Of a stretch of 64,000 nt of DNA, positions 58,589 to 64,000 are shown one piece after another; the stretch's first letter is position 1; the number at the start of each line of letters is the position of its first letter. Source of the DNA: Bacteroidota bacterium (GTDB lineage Bacteria; Bacteroidota; Bacteroidia; AKYH767-A; OLB10); NCBI GenBank assembly GCA_016713445.1, contig JADJPB010000001.1, forward strand, positions 62,001 to 126,000, read 5' to 3'. A program made the position numbers and the translations under genes. Under the pieces are notes generated by a model. That model was not told the DNA's origin. It saw only the letters and a list, made by a program, of their open reading frames with translations, and did not search any database.

Positions 58589-60072
58589 TTAGTTTTTAAT
58601 TAGTTTGGAGACTTGTAAATTATGATTTGTTTGAAGTATGCAGAAGTAAATGCCATTTTGTAGATTGGAGAGATCGATGTTGATTTTATTTTCTCCTGCA
58701 GTAAAATATTGTTGGGAAATATTTTCTACCATTCGTCCGGTAACATCTATTATTGAAAGGGAATTGTTCTTTATTTCCTCTAAATTGAATTCAATCGTGG
58801 TGGTATTTGTAAAGGGGTTCGGATAAACATGGATCATCTCATTTTTTTTGCCAGATAGAGGTGAAGAGAGCGAAGTAGTAATGGATTGTCCAATTTTTGC
58901 GGTAGTCCCACCTACGATATAAATCACATTTTTCGTTTCAAAGTCAAAGGCATTTGCATAGCTTCCCGGAATCGTTGTCGTCCATTCAGAAATACCATTA
59001 CTACTTACTTTGCAAAGGGCCATCTCTGTGAGCGTACCTGCGGCAAGGTAAGACGCATTTGTTGAATCCATCTTCATTTGTGCATGTAGTAAAAGAGCTA
59101 ATAAGGGGCCATCTGCATCTAAGTTCTGCCATAAAATAGTACCGCTACTATTGTACTTTATAAACGCAGCTCCTGGTAGTCCCGAATTCGGAAAACCACA
59201 AATTACAGGATGATTGTCGTTGCCTACTTCTACTCTAAATGCAGTAATGCTATTTGTATCATTCCATAGGAGAGTACCATTGGGTGCTAATTTTTGTATT
59301 ACACTGCCACTATTGGAAATCACATACTCTCCATTGATTAAATAGGTGTTTCCTGCGGAATCTCCAGCTGCATCGCCTATGGAATTACTTAAGATTCCAG
59401 TTTTGTTCCAGATGTTATTTCCATTCAAATCAATTTTTGAAAATCCATTTAAACTTCCAACTGTTGATTTTGCGATAATGAGCAAATTACTGTCAGGAGT
59501 AAATTTCATATTTAATGGATAACCAATGCCAGTAGTGTCAAAATATGACCACAAGGAATTTCCACTTGGATCAAATTTTTTTCACTTTGGTTACTATTCC
59601 ATTTGGTGAGGTGCCAAGTCCTAATACATAAACGTTGTTGTTTGCATCTACTAATACTTTTCTTGTGGAAGAACCATCAAATGAATTTTCATAAACTACT
59701 CTCAAAGTAAAGCGCCAGATGAATCAAATTTCATAATTACACTGGCAGCATTAACTGGATTTGAAGTTCCGGAGCGAATTGTTCCTGAAACTAGAATATT
59801 TCCTGCAAGATCGGTTTCAACCCAAGTGGCGACTTCATGTCTGGTATTATCGGTGTTGTTGAATGCCGTATCCCACAGGATCGTTCCTGAAGAATCTCTT
59901 TTTGTTAACGTGATATCTCCAGCTGGATTTGAATCCCAGTTGACGGTGTATACATCATAATTGCTGTTGGTGGCAAGTGCAACTCCTCCTGGGTAGTTAT
60001 ACCAATCGATGTTTGCCTGTGCAAAATGAAGTTGCTAAGACAAAGAAATACTAAAGTAAAGTTTGTTTTCAT
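58589..60072 (-). CDS. T9SS-secreted SBBP-type beta-propeller protein (frameshifted at least three times)
   Basis: Start ATG 60072 (MKTNFTLVFLCLSNFIL, signal peptide). Pieces read DWYNYPGGVALATNSNYDVY, DITLTKRDSSGTILWDTAF, VIMKFDSSGALL, then VVYENSFDGSSTRKVLVDAN and NVYVLGLGTSPNGIVTKVKK, then KFTPDSNLLIIAKSTVG onward. Frame breaks are near 60020, 59700 and 59580. Repeated Gly-Asn-x-Leu-Trp units mark an SBBP/delta-60-like propeller. C-terminal sorting domain: IHVYPNPFTNTTTIEFNLEE ... LQVSKLIKN. About 494 residues. Starts 7 bases after the stop of the next upstream gene. Confidence 0.75.
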
Positions 60073-60079
60073 CTTGCAA

Positions 60080-61646
60080 TTATTTTTTAATTAGTTTGAC
60101 AGTTTGAAAATGATCATTCGAATATAGCTGACAGAAATAGATTCCATTGTTCAGTTCTGATAAATCAATAGTGATAGAGTTTTTCCTGTTAAGAAATTTT
60201 GTGTGGGAATATTTTAATTTCCCGACCTGTCGCATCAAAGATGCTAAGGGAAGTATTTTTGATATCCGTTAAATAGAATGCTAAAGTTGTGGTCGATGTG
60301 AATGGATTTGGAAATATATTTACAGTATTTTCATTTTGTAAATGACTATTAATTGATGTTGTCATATTATCATAGTGAAATACAAACATGTTTCTTGATC
60401 CAATGGCGAATAGACTACCATCACTAGCAATGTGGGTTGCTAAACCAGTTCCTGCATAAATGTTTGGGGTACTCACCCAATTTTGAACCCCTGTATTACT
60501 GTATTGTACTATGGGCATTTGATTGAATGATGGGCTAGATGGGATAGGTGTTGGACTCCCAACCCCTGTTACTATGACCTCGCCAGTTGGTTTGGCTAAA
60601 ACATAATGTGGATATTCATCGCTTGCAGTTGGATTAATGGGTACTGTATAGGGTGAAGACCAAAGCAATATTCCGTTAGTGTCAGTCTGAAATGTTTCCC
60701 ATTTAATTCCGCTTGCATTTCCATAGCCTATTGCACTAATTCGATGGTTTACATAAGTCAATCGAGTTGCAAAATTGTATCCGCCAAAATCATAAAAGTG
60801 CGACCACAATTGAGTTCCTGTAGCGTTGAATTTCGTAAGCTTAACATCATAATCCCAAGTGATGGGATTTACCAAGTGATATAGACTGCCTAAAACATAT
60901 ACATTTTCATTCTCATCGAATTCTACATCAGCAGCAAGTGTTCCAACTGCATTTGCTGTCCAAAGTAATGTTCCTGCAGTATCCCATACAAATACGGGGG
61001 AGACATTTGATGTTCCACTACTTGTTGCTATTGCAATTTTATTATTTTTAATGCGCATGCCGTTAAAATTTTTAGGCGCATTGACATTACTGGAGTTTGT
61101 AAAGATTAAATTTCCATTAGCATCTAATTTATATAATGTAGCTCCATTGGTAATTGCTGTACCTATATACATATTGCCATTAACGTCTACTGCACTTCTG
61201 CAATCAAAAGATGTTGTACTATTGATTAGAATTGTTATTGGAATGACAGTTCTCCAAAGTAATGTTCCCGTTGGACTATATTTTAAAGCTACAATAGCAT
61301 TTGGGTAGTCATAAGAAGTACCAATCGAATAGAGATTGCCAACTACAAGAATGTTATTATTAGAATCGCAACTAATCCAATTTGGTTTTTCATAGATGCT
61401 TTGTATCCCTGATGAATCTTGAACTTCCCAGAGTAATGTTCCTGTTATATCGTATTTGCGAGTAAACACTTGATAACTTTGCAAGTAGCCCGTCACAATA
61501 ATATTGTCTAAAGAGTCAACAACGCTCATAACCGATTGTTTTTGGTCTTGGCTAGCGTTTTGCTGCCAATCCAATGTATATTGAGCTGATGAATTTGATG
61601 TATTTAATAGCATTAAGGAAGCTAAAATGGTAATTATAAGTTTCAT
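60080..61646 (-). CDS. T9SS-secreted SBBP-type beta-propeller protein (C-terminal frameshift)
   Basis: Signal peptide (IITILASLMLLNTSNSSAQ) from ATG 61646. Propeller repeats with YDITGTLLWEVQDSSGI, YSPTGTLLWRTVIP, DTAGTLLWTANAVG, FNATGTQLWSHFYDFGG and YSNTGVQNWVSTPN. The sorting domain begins VNIFPNPFTSTTTLAFYLTD. The frame is lost near 60200 and resumes as FLTGKNSITIDLSELNNGI, ending FQTVKLIKK at 60080. About 522 residues. Its ATG overlaps the stop of the upstream paralog as ATGA. Confidence 0.8.
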
Positions 61647-63401
61647 CTTTTTATGAGTTTAATGGTATTAAACTTGCATTTGAGTTTATGTGGCAGAAAT
61701 AAATTCCACTGTTCAGTTCTGATAAATCAATTGTGATTTTATTTTCTCCTGCTTGAAGATTGTTTGCTGAAACATTTTTCACGGTTCTTCCAACAACATC
61801 AAGAATTATGATGGAAGTGTGGCTAGCTTTTGATAAATGCAGGGCTAGTGTAGTTATTGATGAAAATGGATTGGGATAAACTATTAGGTCTTGTATGATA
61901 TCTTCATTCGTTTCTATAACTGCTGTGTGCACAGAGCTGTTGTCTAAAAATTTTACCATAATCATTTTGTATGGCGGATTATAGTATCCATTTACCGTGT
62001 CTTCACATTGCGGAATTGATAAATTAATGTATGGCAGACCCGGATTAAAACCATTTCCAGTTCCATAGAATACAGAGTCATTGCCCAAGGCTAATGCTTG
62101 TAATGATCTTGCTTCTTGTAGTTTTTGGGTGTAAAGCAAATTTCCGGAAGGGTCATATTTAACTATGCCACCATGCCACTGTGGAATGGTGTCTGTATTA
62201 AAAATGAGTCCACTTACAGATTGTTGACTAGAATAAACGGAGATTATTGAATTTCCCCATTCGTCTGTAGCAAGGTCAGTAACGATGTCCATTCCATCAC
62301 TACCACCATGTTGCAACCATATTTCCCTGACCACTATTATTTAGTTTTGCAATGTAAATGTCCTGTGCATAGTTGCCGTTTGGTGAAATTCTGTGATTAA
62401 AACGTAGTGATCCAATAACTGTTGAATCTCCGTTACCATTTGCTGTAACATAGATATTGTCTAAGTTGTCAATTTCAATACGATTTAAACATGAAACACT
62501 TGATCCTACCGTTTGATTTAAGTGTAAATAGGTATTGCATTTTTTTGCCCATAAAGCGGTAAACGAAGCATCCATTTTAACGATAAATGAATTTTGTGCA
62601 TCAACCGTATGGGTCAATGTTTGTGCATCAACAGTTAGATTTGTTGAAATGTGTTGACCAACTAAATAGATTTCATTTGAGTTTTTAGAAACTTCTATTC
62701 CATGTATTTCATTTGTGGAATTTGAATCAAGTAGCTCCGCATGAAGAATGTTTCCATTTAAGTCTAATTTAGCAATGATACCGTTTTGTGAATAAGATGT
62801 ATTGAAGTTAAAAGTTCCAAACGATTGTATTCCAAAACCCATAATTCCGCAAACGTAAATAGAACCATTTACAAGTGCCATATCGGTGAATGAAATATAG
62901 GTGGTTCCTGTACGAGGTACATAAGCACACCATAAATTGTTTCCACTGCTGTCATATTTTTGCAACATAACCACTTCCAACGGGATACCAATTAGGTGCC
63001 ATATAAACACTATCATCAACACTAAAAGTTCCACAAACATAAACGTTCCCGAGGCTATCGCATTTCATTCTTGATGAAGTCATGATGCTATTAATGGTAG
63101 TGCCCATCGCTTTTGCTGTCCATAACCTGTCTCCATTGTTATTATATTTATTTATGTAAAACCGATTATTTCCCATGTCTATAACGGTGTCCATTGCAAA
63201 CCAAAATCCACTAAAATTACCCGAGTTGTAAGAGTTCCCATAGGTATCAGCACATACTGCATTTCCCCATACATCGCCACCAAGCAAGTTAATTCCATTG
63301 GTATACCCACACGTATGACGTAACCATAATGCGTTTATATTTATTTGAGCTTGTAATACATTTGTAACAAGTAAACTTAATACAATAATTATTTTTTTCA
63401 T
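61643..63401 (-). CDS. T9SS-secreted beta-propeller protein (frameshifted at least three times)
   Basis: Start ATG 63401 (MKKIIIVLSLLVTNVLQAQ). Pieces join near 62975-63030 (GSGYVAKI to YDSSGNNLWCAYVP), near 62320 (ISPNGNYAQDIYIAKLNNSG to EIWLQHGGSDGMDIVTD) and near 61665, where SNASLIPLNS becomes NTIKLIKR-stop at 61643. Propeller units: YNNNGDRLWTAKAMG, YDSSGNNLWCAYVPRTG, DLNGNILHAELLDSNS, YDPSGNLLYTQKLQEA. Sorting domain LIVYPNPFSSITTLALHLSK. About 585 residues. Start is 22 bases after the upstream lipoprotein gene stop. Confidence 0.75.
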
Positions 63402-63423
63402 TGATTTAGTTTGTTGCTTAAAA

Positions 63424-63855
63424 TTATATTTTTTCGAACGTGAGATAGTCGGTTCCACTGCCACCACCACTTACATCTTCCAATTTAATGATCGAAGAAT
63501 TTTGTTGTAATACATGCCATTCATCACTTAATTCGTCGAAAGGATTTCCTGTGAAGTTTAATATCAGCTTTGTATGGCTGTCGTCACTGCCGTTTGCCCA
63601 AGTTCCACTAGTCGAACTTCCACCATTCGTTGCAACTACGGTTCCGTTTGAATTAAATTGAAAACTGTATCCTGTGAAATGATTGGTTTCGTTGTTGCCA
63701 CTATCTTCATAGAAAGTAACTCTCCATTTTCCACTTTGTACGGTAGAGCTGATAGACGTTGAAGAATTGGGAGAGGAGCTATCATCTTTTTTGCAAGATG
63801 AAAAGGCTACCATTATTATAAGGGCTAATGTTGAGGTTTTAATTAAATTTTTCAT
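63424..63855 (-). CDS. Small lipoprotein, lipocalin-like beta-barrel
   Basis: 143 residues. Lipoprotein signal with LALIIMVAFSSC (Cys about residue 21) and a Ser/Lys/Asp linker (KKDDSSSPNSSTSI). The rest (SGKWRVTFYEDSGNNETNHF, GYSFQFNSNGTVVATNG, SGTWANGSDDSHTKLILNF, SIIKLEDVSGGG) has the Gly-x-Trp and strand pattern of small Bacteroidetes lipocalin-like lipoproteins. Likely outer-membrane attached. Just upstream of the T9SS propeller cluster and possibly cotranscribed with it. Function unknown. Confidence 0.75.
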   Translation of the reverse strand: MKNLIKTSTLALIIMVAFSSCKKDDSSSPNSSTSISSTVQSGKWRVTFYEDSGNNETNHFTGYSFQFNSNGTVVATNGGSSTSGTWANGSDDSHTKLILNFTGNPFDELSDEWHVLQQNSSIIKLEDVSGGGSGTDYLTFEKI

Positions 63856-64000
63856 TGTTTCGTTTTTTATATTGATTTAATGAAAGTGACTTATCTATTT
63901 ATTATATCGTTAGACTAATTTATCATCAAGTTATAAGTAATACAGATTTGGTTTGAGAAGGTGTTGTTTTGCCACAATTATTTTCAGCATCTCTTAATAA
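63856..64000. other. Window end, upstream of the lipoprotein gene
   Basis: 145 AT-rich bases with no ORF or recognisable promoter element that I can support; the minus-strand promoter for the lipoprotein/T9SS run should lie here. Confidence 0.3.

Overview
The window is about 64 kb of low-GC chromosomal DNA from a Bacteroidota (Bacteroidetes) bacterium, probably a free-living member of the Flavobacteriia/Sphingobacteriia side of the phylum. Three lines point there: at least seven secreted proteins end in type IX secretion (T9SS) sorting domains; Bacteroidetes sigma-factor promoter elements (-33 TTG, -7 TAnnTTTG) recur upstream of genes; and several families are typical of the phylum (fused E1 alpha/beta, viroplasmin-RNase H, DUF1015 beside serA/serC, LuxC-type acyl-CoA reductase beside a dicluster ferredoxin). 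I found no rRNA, tRNA, CRISPR array, transposase or prophage genes. The sequence looks unpolished: about 20 genes carry one or more single-base indels, mostly in homopolymers, and there is a 38-base G run at 53143-53180. I joined the pieces of such genes into single entries and said where the frame changes.

Layout. 1-2.3 kb: end of a fused 2-oxoacid dehydrogenase E1 and a MiaE-like tRNA hydroxylase. 2.3-6.4 kb: surface-polysaccharide genes (CapD/WbpM-type dehydratase, sugar epimerase, glycosyltransferase). 6.4-9.4 kb: gcvT, comB and a secreted zinc phospholipase/nuclease. 9.5-16.1 kb: LTA-synthase-like transferase, rlmF, ispE, accA, dnaB. 16.2-23.7 kb: secreted amidotransferase-fold protein, small membrane protein, LpxH-like hydrolase, M1 peptidase, carA. 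23.8-27 kb: T9SS protein and RNase H among dispersed and tandem repeats. 27-31 kb: a four-gene set (class I amidotransferase, COG2170 carboxylate-amine ligase, ATP-grasp ligase, esterase) that looks like a small-molecule or peptide amidoligase pathway. 31-39.6 kb: large T9SS propeller protein, glcD, beta-barrel-like protein, isoaspartyl peptidase, PLP-binding protein, alpha/beta hydrolase. 39.6-46.8 kb: helical unknown, DUF1015, serA, serC, unknown secreted protein, ferredoxin, acyl-CoA reductase. 47-50 kb: lipoprotein, rpmE2, recA. 50-56 kb: T9SS protein, TPR lipoprotein, MoxR/ChlI-like AAA ATPase with VWA partner. 56-64 kb: tandem run of four T9SS beta-propeller proteins and a small lipoprotein.

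How the genes work together. Primary-metabolism genes (E1, gcvT, serA/serC, carA, accA, ispE, glcD) and informational genes (dnaB, recA, rpmE2, rlmF, rnhA, miaE) form a conserved backbone. Accessory content is concentrated in T9SS-exported propeller proteins and in intergenic repeats. The most unusual observations are the four-gene amidoligase cluster, a dispersed repeat that carries the 3' end of a T9SS-domain gene, a palindromic repeat inserted in frame inside a T9SS gene, and an 11-codon tandem duplication spanning the carA stop codon.
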